From assembly GCA_016200595.1 (NCBI GenBank), contig JACQEL010000679.1, forward strand, positions 1 to 5,250: a stretch of DNA of 5,250 bases. Reading direction: 5' to 3'. Under the pieces are notes generated by a model. The model ran no database searches, was not told where the DNA came from, and saw only the letters and a list, made by a program, of their open reading frames with translations. Within the stretch, counting starts at the first letter, position 1, and each line of letters starts with the position of its first letter. Below are positions 1-5,187 of this stretch, piece by piece. The translations under genes were made by a program, and so were the position numbers. The DNA comes from Deltaproteobacteria bacterium (GTDB taxonomy: Bacteria > Desulfobacterota > Binatia > Bin18).

Positions 1-169
1 CCTTTTGGTGACGAAAGCAGGCAAGGGCCGCCTCTCCGCTCAGCGCAGTCAGCACTCTGTGCCCCTCCCACTCAAGGAGGAGCTTGGTCGAGTGGAGTGC
101 TTCCTCTTGATCATCAACGACAAGAATCGTATAGCCTGAAGAACTCGCCACCGTGCGTTTGCGTGCCAC
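1..169 (-). CDS. Response-regulator receiver domain protein, N-terminal part (cut by window edge)
   Basis: Reading from a GTG at 169-167 gives 56 residues before the window ends, so the C-terminus and any output domain are missing. Residues 15-20 read ILVVDD, the first beta strand and acidic pair (D19, D20) that bind Mg2+ in CheY-like receivers. The amphipathic first helix (EEALHSTKLLLEW) follows, then GHRVLTALSGEAAL, the usual second strand and start of helix 2. The phospho-accepting Asp would lie past position 1. In two-component signalling such a domain accepts phosphate from a sensor histidine kinase in the cytoplasm. I chose the GTG at 169 because an in-frame TAG lies just upstream and GGGAAGGGGT is well spaced before it; a second in-frame GTG at 151 would trim six residues. 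The gene starts 37 bases after the secreted-protein gene on the same strand, so co-transcription is likely. It could be a stand-alone receiver, a DNA-binding regulator or a longer signalling protein. Confidence 0.85.
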   Translation of the reverse strand, partial: MARKRTVASSSGYTILVVDDQEEALHSTKLLLEWEGHRVLTALSGEAALACFRHQK

Positions 170-177
170 GCGCTGCT

Positions 178-187
178 ACCCCTTCCC
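178..187 (-). promoter_or_regulatory. Ribosome-binding site of the receiver gene
   Basis: The minus strand reads GGGAAGGGGT here, with the AAGGGG core ending nine bases before the GTG at 169. This purine run supports the GTG at 169 over the later GTG at 151. It lies in the 37-base gap after the stop of the upstream gene, where I see no separate promoter or terminator. Confidence 0.6.
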
Positions 188-206
188 AAGTTCCTGTTTG
201 ACTGGC

Positions 207-1148
207 TTATTTACTGAGCGACTCTTCTTCTTTTTCTTGCGCCCACGTTTCGTTATTATCGCTGATACTAGCTTCCAGGGTGAGGTTAAAGGAAGCTGCG
301 CCCGCTTGTAGAGTAGTTCCATCGTCCAGGCGGCCACTAATAGCAAGGATGAGAGTAGAGTAATCAGTGTGAGCAGTCCCATCGACATGCCAGTTAGGAT
401 CCTGAGGGTCAACCTCTTTCACCCCGCCAGGCTGATGATCTGCGCAATACTGTTCAAAAGAGTGGCGGAAGTAGTCGAGACGGTCACTCGTCGAACCACC
501 TCGCGGTTGAATCGAGAAGTGGTCAGCGCTTTGCTGAGTGAAAGCATCAATAAAAAATCCTTGACTATTGAGAATGGCAACTGCTCCATCAGCAAACCGC
601 AGTGGGTAATTTGTTAGCATAGCCTTAAACTTCATCGGCGCGCAGACATTATTGAGCCCCCCTAGGCTGATATAAAGAGTCCCGTCGGACCCTACACCCG
701 TCACATAGTTCTTCACCGCATAGTTTCCGCTCTGCTCAGCCACCACCACCGGCTTGCCAATAACCGTACAAGACTCTGCTGGTACGAGAAAAGAAGCCTT
801 CTTTGCCGAAGCTTCTATCCTTGTTGGTCCTACAGGAAAGGGTGGGACAGTGATAACGAGCTGCGGTTGGTAGGTCGGCGTAGATGGATCAGTCAGAGCC
901 CTCTTCAATATGACAGAAGTTGTCACAGTTGCCACATCTGAACCGTTGCGAAAGACAACGGTCCAAGTCTGCCCCACCTTGAGATGGTCATCAAAAAAGG
1001 TCACAGGCATCCCAGGGAAAGCGGCATTCGGAAGAACCGCCGCCGGCGCCGGCGGGGGTTTGTCACATCCGCAGCCCGCTTGTAAGCGGACGGGTTGGCC
1101 CAGGAGTAAAACGCAGGAAAGAAGGGAGGTCAAAGCTAGCGTACGCAT
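207..1148 (-). CDS. Secreted cysteine-containing protein of unknown function
   Basis: A 313-residue protein. Residues 1-24 form a signal peptide (MRTLALTSLL, then the hydrophobic SCVLLLG and VRLQA), probably cut after LQA, leaving a mature N-terminus GCGCDKPPPAPA. The residue three before C26 is Gln, so a lipoprotein box is poor and signal peptidase I is more likely. The mature chain has five cysteines (C26, C28, C127, C169, C235), allowing disulfides. Residues about 57-115 alternate beta-like strands and end VPPFPVGPTRIEAS, which resembles an Ig-like/IPT fold; this is inference. Later landmarks are YPLRFADGAVAILNSQGFF near 181-199 and WHVDGTAHTDYSTLILAI near 253-270; the C-terminus is charged (EKEEESLSK). 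The opening feels familiar from uncharacterised secreted proteins, but I cannot name a family or function. An in-frame ATG at 1247 is rejected: it overlaps the -10 element, whereas the ATG at 1148 has AGAGG eight bases upstream and starts a signal peptide. Confidence 0.88.
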   Translation of the reverse strand: MRTLALTSLLSCVLLLGQPVRLQAGCGCDKPPPAPAAVLPNAAFPGMPVTFFDDHLKVGQTWTVVFRNGSDVATVTTSVILKRALTDPSTPTYQPQLVITVPPFPVGPTRIEASAKKASFLVPAESCTVIGKPVVVAEQSGNYAVKNYVTGVGSDGTLYISLGGLNNVCAPMKFKAMLTNYPLRFADGAVAILNSQGFFIDAFTQQSADHFSIQPRGGSTSDRLDYFRHSFEQYCADHQPGGVKEVDPQDPNWHVDGTAHTDYSTLILAISGRLDDGTTLQAGAASFNLTLEASISDNNETWAQEKEEESLSK

Positions 1149-1156
1149 AATGATAA

Positions 1157-1161
1157 CCTCT
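1157..1161 (-). promoter_or_regulatory. Ribosome-binding site of the secreted-protein gene
   Basis: AGAGG on the minus strand, eight bases before the ATG at 1148. It decides the start against the in-frame ATG at 1247, which has no such site. It directly abuts the 3' arm of the leader hairpin (1162-1168), so folding of the leader could affect ribosome access. Confidence 0.7.
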
Positions 1162-1193
1162 GACGAGCATTTCTGCCCCGGCTCGTCTTTTTT
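1162..1193 (+). terminator. Stem-loop with T-tract; leader hairpin on the minus strand
   Basis: On the plus strand GACGAGC (1162-1168) and GCTCGTC (1181-1187) form a perfect 7-bp stem around a 12-base loop, followed at once by six T residues (1188-1193). This is the layout of an intrinsic terminator reading in the plus direction, although there is no plus-strand gene in the window for it to end. On the minus strand the same stem lies in the untranslated leader of the secreted-protein gene, preceded by an A-tract and directly followed by its ribosome-binding site. It could therefore block antisense transcripts, modulate translation, or do neither. The structure is seen; the role is inferred. 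Confidence 0.45.
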
Positions 1194-1238
1194 CAGTGCT
1201 TTTGGGCGCTTGCCTTTTGCCCACAGCAGGATTGCACG

Positions 1239-1267
1239 ATAATTCACGTAAACTGGAGCCTTGTCAA
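1239..1267 (-). promoter_or_regulatory. Sigma70-type promoter of the secreted-protein gene
   Basis: The minus strand carries a perfect -35 hexamer TTGACA (1267-1262), a 17-base spacer and AATTAT (1244-1239), which matches four of six bases of the -10 consensus. Transcription would begin near 1232 and give a leader of about 85 bases before the ATG at 1148. The promoter follows the end of the adaptor gene, so the secreted protein and the receiver downstream probably form a transcription unit separate from the export operon, though read-through cannot be excluded. Confidence 0.6.
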
Positions 1268-1303
1268 CACAAGTGGAGATAAATCGGGAGTGGTACAGTT
1301 TAC
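1248..1303. promoter_or_regulatory. Nested dyads over the promoter (possible operators)
   Basis: Plus-strand GTAAACTG (1248-1255) recurs as its exact reverse complement CAGTTTAC at 1296-1303. The first copy lies in the spacer between -10 and -35; the second lies upstream of the -35. Between them CTTGT (1260-1264) and ACAAG (1269-1273) form a 5-bp dyad that covers the -35 hexamer. Such symmetry suits a dimeric regulator or a looped repressor. No known regulator site is recognised, and dyads this short can arise by chance. Confidence 0.3.
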
Positions 1304-1326
1304 CTTTTTGCCGATACGCCGTTTCT

Positions 1327-1368
1327 GACTCTCAATTCCTGACGCCCGGCTCCTGGCTCCTGGCTCCT
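1327..1368. repeat. Heptamer array at the end of the adaptor gene
   Basis: Six 7-bp units on the plus strand. The last three are perfect copies of ggctcct (1348-1368). The first three (gactctc, aattcct, gacgccc) each keep four of the seven consensus bases in the same phase. The adaptor stop codon (1332-1334) and its last eight to ten codons lie inside the array, so the repeat encodes the tail ARSQEPGVRN. Because seven is not a multiple of three, such arrays are read in all frames and give peptides with a seven-residue period. It belongs to the same class as the arrays at 3906-3993 and 5154-5250 but uses a different unit. Confidence 0.75.
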
Positions 1369-2558
1369 CCCTGCTTGACCCGCATTCCCTCGTGGAGATT
1401 GTCAGGGCCAGACACGATCACTGCTTCCCCACCATCCAGGCCACTGGTGACTTGGACTGAGTCGCCGAAGTCCTCCCCGGTTTGCACGGCTACCCGTCTG
1501 ACCTGCTCCCCCTGCACGGTCCAGACGAAGGTATCTCCCCCTTGCCCACGTAAGGCAGTTTTGGGCGCTAACACGCGCGCCGTCGCCCCATCTTTTGCTG
1601 CCTCGGCCAAAAAATTGATCCGGATCGACATATCCGGTCGCAGATATTCATCAGTCTTGACGAGCTTGACCTCCACTTTCAGCGTGCCCTTCTGCCGGTC
1701 AGCCTGGGGATAGATTTTCACCACCTGGGCTGAGTACTGCCGGTCTGGATACGCATCGGGTACCACCTGGGCCGGTTGGCCCATGCGCACCCGACGAAAG
1801 TCCACCTCATTGATGTCGACCTGGCCGCGCAGATCGCTCAAGTTGGCGATACGAATTAAGTCACCAGCGCCAGAAAACCCACCAGGGACGGCAATTTCCC
1901 CAACCTCTTTGAGCTTGGCCAGCACAATACCGTCGGTTGGCGCCGTCAGCTTCGTGTAATCGAGATTCACATAGGCGGAAGCGACCTCGGCCTCAGCCTG
2001 ATGGACGGTGGCCTGAGCCACCGCGATTTCGTTCTCAGCCACGTCTAGACTTTGCGTGGCGATCAGCCCGCGCTCGTGCAATTCCCGCATCCGCACGACC
2101 TGTTTACGCTTGAGCAGCAAATTGGCCTGGGCCAGTTCCAGATCGGCCTTCGCCCGACGGAGCGCCGCTTGATAATCGCGATCATCAAGGCGCACGAGAA
2201 CATCACCCTTATGGACAAAGTCACCCTCTTGCGCCTGGTAGGCATCAATTCGCCCTGGCACGCGCACGCCAATGGAGATGTAGCGGTCGCCGGTGACGAC
2301 ATAGCCCGCGCCGGAGAGCACCGGGCCGGCGACCTGTGCGCCGGCGCCAACGATCCGGGCAAAGGCAACCTGGACCTCAGGCGGCCGACCCAACGTCGCT
2401 TGATAGAGCCACAGGCTAACGCCACCGATAATCAGCGCGAGCACCAGCACAAGACCGATCCACCAAATCGTCTTGCCTTTCCCCGGCTGCCGAATTGTCG
2501 GATCAATGCGCAAACCATGGAGACCGGTGTCGAGACGGGAAGCGGTTTCACTCGCCAT
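1332..2558 (-). CDS. Periplasmic adaptor (membrane fusion) protein, HlyD/MacA type
   Basis: A 408-residue protein that would link an inner-membrane transporter to an outer-membrane channel. Residues 1-29 are a hydrophilic cytoplasmic tail and 31-53 one membrane helix (IWWIGLVLVLALIIGGVSLW), so it is anchored rather than a lipoprotein. Residues about 98-128 are the first half of the lipoyl domain (VRVPGRIDAYQAQEGDFVHKG). Residues 130-198 form the alpha-helical hairpin rich in Ala, Glu, Gln and Leu, with the turn near RGLIATQSLD. Residues 203-222 (KLTAPTDGIVLAKLKEVGE) complete the lipoyl domain. A beta-barrel follows (about 238-320, with INEVDFRRVRMGQPAQV), then a membrane-proximal domain to about 395. 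The last ten residues come from a repeat array and are probably not part of the fold. Placement after two ABC permeases suggests an ABC exporter rather than an RND pump. No clear ribosome-binding site precedes the ATG, but no better start exists. Confidence 0.93.
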   Translation of the reverse strand: MASETASRLDTGLHGLRIDPTIRQPGKGKTIWWIGLVLVLALIIGGVSLWLYQATLGRPPEVQVAFARIVGAGAQVAGPVLSGAGYVVTGDRYISIGVRVPGRIDAYQAQEGDFVHKGDVLVRLDDRDYQAALRRAKADLELAQANLLLKRKQVVRMRELHERGLIATQSLDVAENEIAVAQATVHQAEAEVASAYVNLDYTKLTAPTDGIVLAKLKEVGEIAVPGGFSGAGDLIRIANLSDLRGQVDINEVDFRRVRMGQPAQVVPDAYPDRQYSAQVVKIYPQADRQKGTLKVEVKLVKTDEYLRPDMSIRINFLAEAAKDGATARVLAPKTALRGQGGDTFVWTVQGEQVRRVAVQTGEDFGDSVQVTSGLDGGEAVIVSGPDNLHEGMRVKQGGARSQEPGVRN

Positions 2559-2725
2559 ACAAAGGGAAAAGTCGTCTCAGGTAAAATGCAAAATTTGCCC
2601 CTGAACTGTAGCGAAGATCCCGTCTAGAAGCGAGCGGGCCTCGGGATTGGAGGACGAATAGCTTTTCCTCTCAAACTGGGTGATGGTCGATTTTCCGCAC
2701 ATGCCGGCAACTGTTCAGGAAAGGC
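2559..2725. other. 167-base gap between permease B and adaptor; no convincing gene
   Basis: An unusually long space within an otherwise compact set. On the minus strand an ATG-started frame of 41 codons runs from 2702 to 2577 (MCGKSTITQF at its start, GQILHFT at its end), with no ribosome-binding site and no similarity I recognise, so I do not call it a gene. Near the adaptor start there is a nested dyad: TCAGG (2577-2581) with CCTGA (2600-2604) enclosing GCAAA-A-TTTGC (2588-2598). This could be a regulator site or a small hairpin 19 bases before the adaptor ATG. I find no clear promoter and no heptamer array here, unlike the other junctions. Confidence 0.4.
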
Positions 2726-3901
2726 TCAAGCCCGGCGTAGCGCCTCAGTCACCCGTAACCGAGCCGCCCGCCGTGCGGGGAGAAATCCACCGAACACCCC
2801 CATGACCAGCGCCAAGAGAAGAGCCACCAGCAGGATTAGCGGAGATAAACGTAAGGTGACGACCGCGGTGGTGAACGAGGCGAGGCTGAAAGCTACCCCG
2901 TGGATTAAGACATTAATCGTCATAACCGTGCCCGCGCCGAGCAGCAGACCTCCGACATACCCGATGAGAGCCAGGCAGACTGATTCGCTGACAAACGAGA
3001 GGAGGACTGCTCCGCGGCTGAAGCCAAGGGCGCGCAGCGTGCCGATCTCGGCCGTCCGGTGGGTCACTGCGGCAAACATAGTGTTCATGGCGCCAAAGAT
3101 AGCCCCAGTGCCCATAATCATGGCCAACACGGAGGTCAACAGATATAAGGTATTCGCGCTTTCGGCTTGTTCGCTGTAGTAGTCGACTTCTGGCTTGGCT
3201 TCGAGAGAGATGCGTGGATCGTCGGCGATACGGCGGATAAGCGCGTCCCGATCCGCACCCGGCGCGACGGTGAGACGCACGCCTGAATACGTCGAGCGGT
3301 TGGCATCGTTAAACAGGTCGTCTACATCAACCCAGACCTCGGACTCAAACGCCGACCCATCCGCAGTGAAAATACCGACGACCGTCCAGTTACGCCGACC
3401 AAACTGGAGGGTTTCTCCGAGGCCAGCGCCTTCGTAGCGCTGTGAGGCAGCAACCCCAACTGCTGCCTCGCCAACCGCAGGGCGGGGCGGTCGTCCCGCC
3501 ACGAAGTGGACATTGTTGTGCACCAGATACCCCATGGGCGAGACTCCACGCACCAAGACGTTCTCCCGCCCGCCACCTTTGGGACGAAAAAAGGGCTGAT
3601 TAATGAGTTCCGGTGACACCAGAGGCTCACCCTCTGGTGTGCGGGTAATCCCCGAGAGATAGCGCAGAGCCTGAACCGCCTCACGGGTGACATTGCTCGA
3701 TCCATCGTTCGTCGAGCCCTTGCGCATCACTACCAGATTGTTCGGGCTGCCGCTGGCGATGAGCATACGCTTGAGGCCGGCGATGAGTGAGAGCAACAAA
3801 ATGGTGACCACGACCACCAGCGCAATACCGCCCGCCGTGGCCAGCGTGGTCATCTTACGTGTCAGCAGATTCCGCAGGTTGTATTTGAGAGGGATAGCCA
3901 T
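2726..3901 (-). CDS. ABC transporter permease B, FtsX/MacB family
   Basis: A 391-residue inner-membrane protein with the four-helix MacB/FtsX plan. Helix 1 spans about 18-43 (ATAGGIALVVVVTILLLSLI). A large periplasmic domain spans about 44-250. Helices 2-4 lie near 252-279, 306-333 and 354-376. The cytoplasmic segment after helix 2 (HRTAEIGTLRALGFSRG, 281-297) is the coupling region that contacts the ATPase in this family, and the C-terminus ends with the typical PARRAARLRVTEALRRA. No nucleotide-binding domain is fused, unlike MacB itself, so a separate ATPase is needed. It is about the same size as the upstream permease and probably pairs with it as a heterodimer. Family members move lipoproteins, peptides, antibiotics or other amphiphiles, and the substrate cannot be told here. 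The ATG is preceded by a heptamer array ending five bases upstream and no Shine-Dalgarno sequence is visible. Confidence 0.93.
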   Translation of the reverse strand: MAIPLKYNLRNLLTRKMTTLATAGGIALVVVVTILLLSLIAGLKRMLIASGSPNNLVVMRKGSTNDGSSNVTREAVQALRYLSGITRTPEGEPLVSPELINQPFFRPKGGGRENVLVRGVSPMGYLVHNNVHFVAGRPPRPAVGEAAVGVAASQRYEGAGLGETLQFGRRNWTVVGIFTADGSAFESEVWVDVDDLFNDANRSTYSGVRLTVAPGADRDALIRRIADDPRISLEAKPEVDYYSEQAESANTLYLLTSVLAMIMGTGAIFGAMNTMFAAVTHRTAEIGTLRALGFSRGAVLLSFVSESVCLALIGYVGGLLLGAGTVMTINVLIHGVAFSLASFTTAVVTLRLSPLILLVALLLALVMGVFGGFLPARRAARLRVTEALRRA

Positions 3902-3905
3902 AATT

Positions 3906-3993
3906 AGCAGTCAGCTTTCAGCGGTCAGCTTTCAGCAAGAAGGACAGCATAAGGGGTCCGAAGCTGATAGCTGATGGCTGACCGCTGACCGCT
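3906..3993. repeat. Inverted pair of heptamer arrays between the permease genes
   Basis: Two 31-base arms face each other across a 26-base loop. The arm at 3906-3936 is built of 7-bp units such as agctttc and agcggtc. The arm at 3963-3993 is built of units such as agctgat, ggctgac and cgctgac. Comparing one arm with the reverse complement of the other gives 25 identities in 31 positions. The element fills nearly all of the 97-base space between the permease A stop (3999) and the permease B start (3901). In the mRNA it could fold into a long imperfect hairpin, which might slow processing, attenuate transcription or set the ratio of the two permeases. Those roles are inference; no T-tract follows, so a classical terminator is unlikely. 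Confidence 0.8.
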
Positions 3994-3998
3994 TTTCT

Positions 3999-5150
3999 TC
4001 AAGCAATTTGCCGTAACGCTGCCGCGACATTGAGGCGGGCGGCACCGCGCGACGGAATTACTCCAGCCAGGATGCCAACCAACAACGCCAGGAACAGCCC
4101 CTGGATAAGGACCGATACCGGCATGATAAACATCGCCATGGGTCCAAGGAACGGCGACCAAGTGCTTTTCCCGGCGTTCAGGATGACATAGGCGAAGCCC
4201 GCCCCTGTCGCCCCGCCGAGGACGGCGATCAGCAGTCCTTCACTGAGCAATAGCGTAAACACCGTACGTCGTCGAAAGCCGATGGTCTTTAATACCGCCA
4301 CTTCGCTAATCCGTTCACGGACACTCATCGCTGCGGTATTCGCAGCAATTAACACAATGGCGGCAACGACGAGAAAGCCAACCAGCATGACGATGCGAAT
4401 GAGCCCATCGAACGAACTGAAAAAATTAGAGATAAATGCGCGTTCGGTTTCTGAGGCTGTCTCCGCCTCAGAGTTACGAAATAAATCATCAATCGCGGCC
4501 ATCACCGTATTAATATGCTCAGGCTGATCGACGCGAACCCAGAGCATGCCAACGTAACCGAAAATGCTACCGGGTTGTACGGTTTCTTCAAAGTACTGTC
4601 GCGAGAACCACAGGGAGGTAGAAAGAGTCTGAGGAATTCGGCCGACAATTTTGAGCGTCAGATTCACCGGAAATATGCTACTCCGGAGCGTAATCTCGTC
4701 TCCGATCTTCCAGCCAAACTTTTCCATCGTGCGCGGAGCCACCAAGGCACCATTGCGGGCATGCTTGAATGCCTCCAATTCTGCTGGATCCCAACTGTAA
4801 TCGGGCCAGACGTCCCGCACCGCTTCGGGGTCGACGGCAAAGTTAGGGAAGGCATCTTTTGGTTCATGGTAGATACCACCAAACCAACTCCAATGGCCCA
4901 CCCCGGCAACATGTGGCAGGGCCCGCACTTTCTGCACATAGGCTAACGGTAACCAATAGGTCAGCCCAGCTTTGTGATGGACGGTAATACGTAGACTGTT
5001 CGCCGTACGAGCGAGAATCGAGTCGCGTACCGACGGCAGGGTCATCACCGCGCACACCAGGAAGATCGAAAAAGCCACTGCCAGGGTCGTCAGGAGGGTC
5101 CGTCCGCGATTGCGTCCGAGGTTACGGCGAATGAGAGTCCAGGTAGTCAT
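3999..5150 (-). CDS. ABC transporter permease A, FtsX/MacB family
   Basis: A 383-residue inner-membrane protein when started at the ATG at 5150. The N-terminus MTTWTLIRRNLGRNRGRT leads into helix 1 (about 19-40, LLTTLAVAFSIFLVCAVMTL). A periplasmic domain spans about 41-248. Helices 2-4 lie near 250-274, 299-323 and 343-366. After helix 2 comes the coupling segment RERISEVAVLKTIGFRRR (278-295), and the protein ends PSRGAARLNVAAALRQIA, the standard FtsX-family tail. It should form the transmembrane channel with permease B, powered by an ATPase not in this window. A GTG at 5210 would add 20 residues, but these include the repeat-encoded SAIRIPQSAI, so I reject it. No Shine-Dalgarno sequence precedes the ATG; the heptamer array ends three bases upstream. 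Confidence 0.92.
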   Translation of the reverse strand: MTTWTLIRRNLGRNRGRTLLTTLAVAFSIFLVCAVMTLPSVRDSILARTANSLRITVHHKAGLTYWLPLAYVQKVRALPHVAGVGHWSWFGGIYHEPKDAFPNFAVDPEAVRDVWPDYSWDPAELEAFKHARNGALVAPRTMEKFGWKIGDEITLRSSIFPVNLTLKIVGRIPQTLSTSLWFSRQYFEETVQPGSIFGYVGMLWVRVDQPEHINTVMAAIDDLFRNSEAETASETERAFISNFFSSFDGLIRIVMLVGFLVVAAIVLIAANTAAMSVRERISEVAVLKTIGFRRRTVFTLLLSEGLLIAVLGGATGAGFAYVILNAGKSTWSPFLGPMAMFIMPVSVLIQGLFLALLVGILAGVIPSRGAARLNVAAALRQIA

Positions 5151-5153
5151 AAC

Positions 5154-5185
5154 GATTGCAGATTGCGGAATGCGGATTGCGGAAT
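5154..5185. repeat. Heptamer array directly before permease A
   Basis: About four and a half 7-bp units on the plus strand (gattgca, gattgcg, gaatgcg, gattgcg, gaat), ending three bases before the permease A start codon. On the coding strand it reads as an ATTCCGCA/ATCCGCA pattern that is translated as SAIRIPQSAI in one frame. It occupies the position where a ribosome-binding site would be expected. Confidence 0.75.
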
Positions 5186-5187
5186 AA

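Noticed and set aside
1071..1080. Lipoprotein box at the start of the mature secreted protein (LQAGC)
   Set aside because: The residue at -3 is Gln rather than Leu/Val/Ile, so lipid attachment at C26 is unlikely, though an atypical box cannot be fully excluded.
1149..1247. Longer form of the secreted protein starting at the ATG at 1247 (33 extra residues)
   Set aside because: That ATG overlaps the end of the probable promoter, would lie upstream of the transcript start, has no ribosome-binding site and would bury the signal peptide behind a charged extension.
1304..1334. Rho-independent terminator after the adaptor gene
   Set aside because: I find no GC-rich stem followed by a T-tract on the minus strand between the adaptor stop and the promoter, so no terminator is called there.
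2052..2627. Long open frame on the plus strand opposite the adaptor gene
   Set aside because: It is antisense to a well-supported gene, has no domain-like pattern or ribosome-binding site, and is explained by the codon bias of the adaptor gene. The same holds for plus-strand frames at 369-617, 910-1242, 2802-3179, 3195-3437 and 4515-4946.
2577..2702. 41-codon frame starting MCGKST, reminiscent of the end of a Walker A motif
   Set aside because: The glycine needed five positions before GK is absent, an in-frame stop lies just upstream and no other ATPase motif follows, so it is not a relic of the missing ATPase that I can support.
3906..3993. CRISPR array
   Set aside because: The repeats are 7 bp, degenerate and directly adjacent with no unique spacers, so they are short tandem repeats, not CRISPR.
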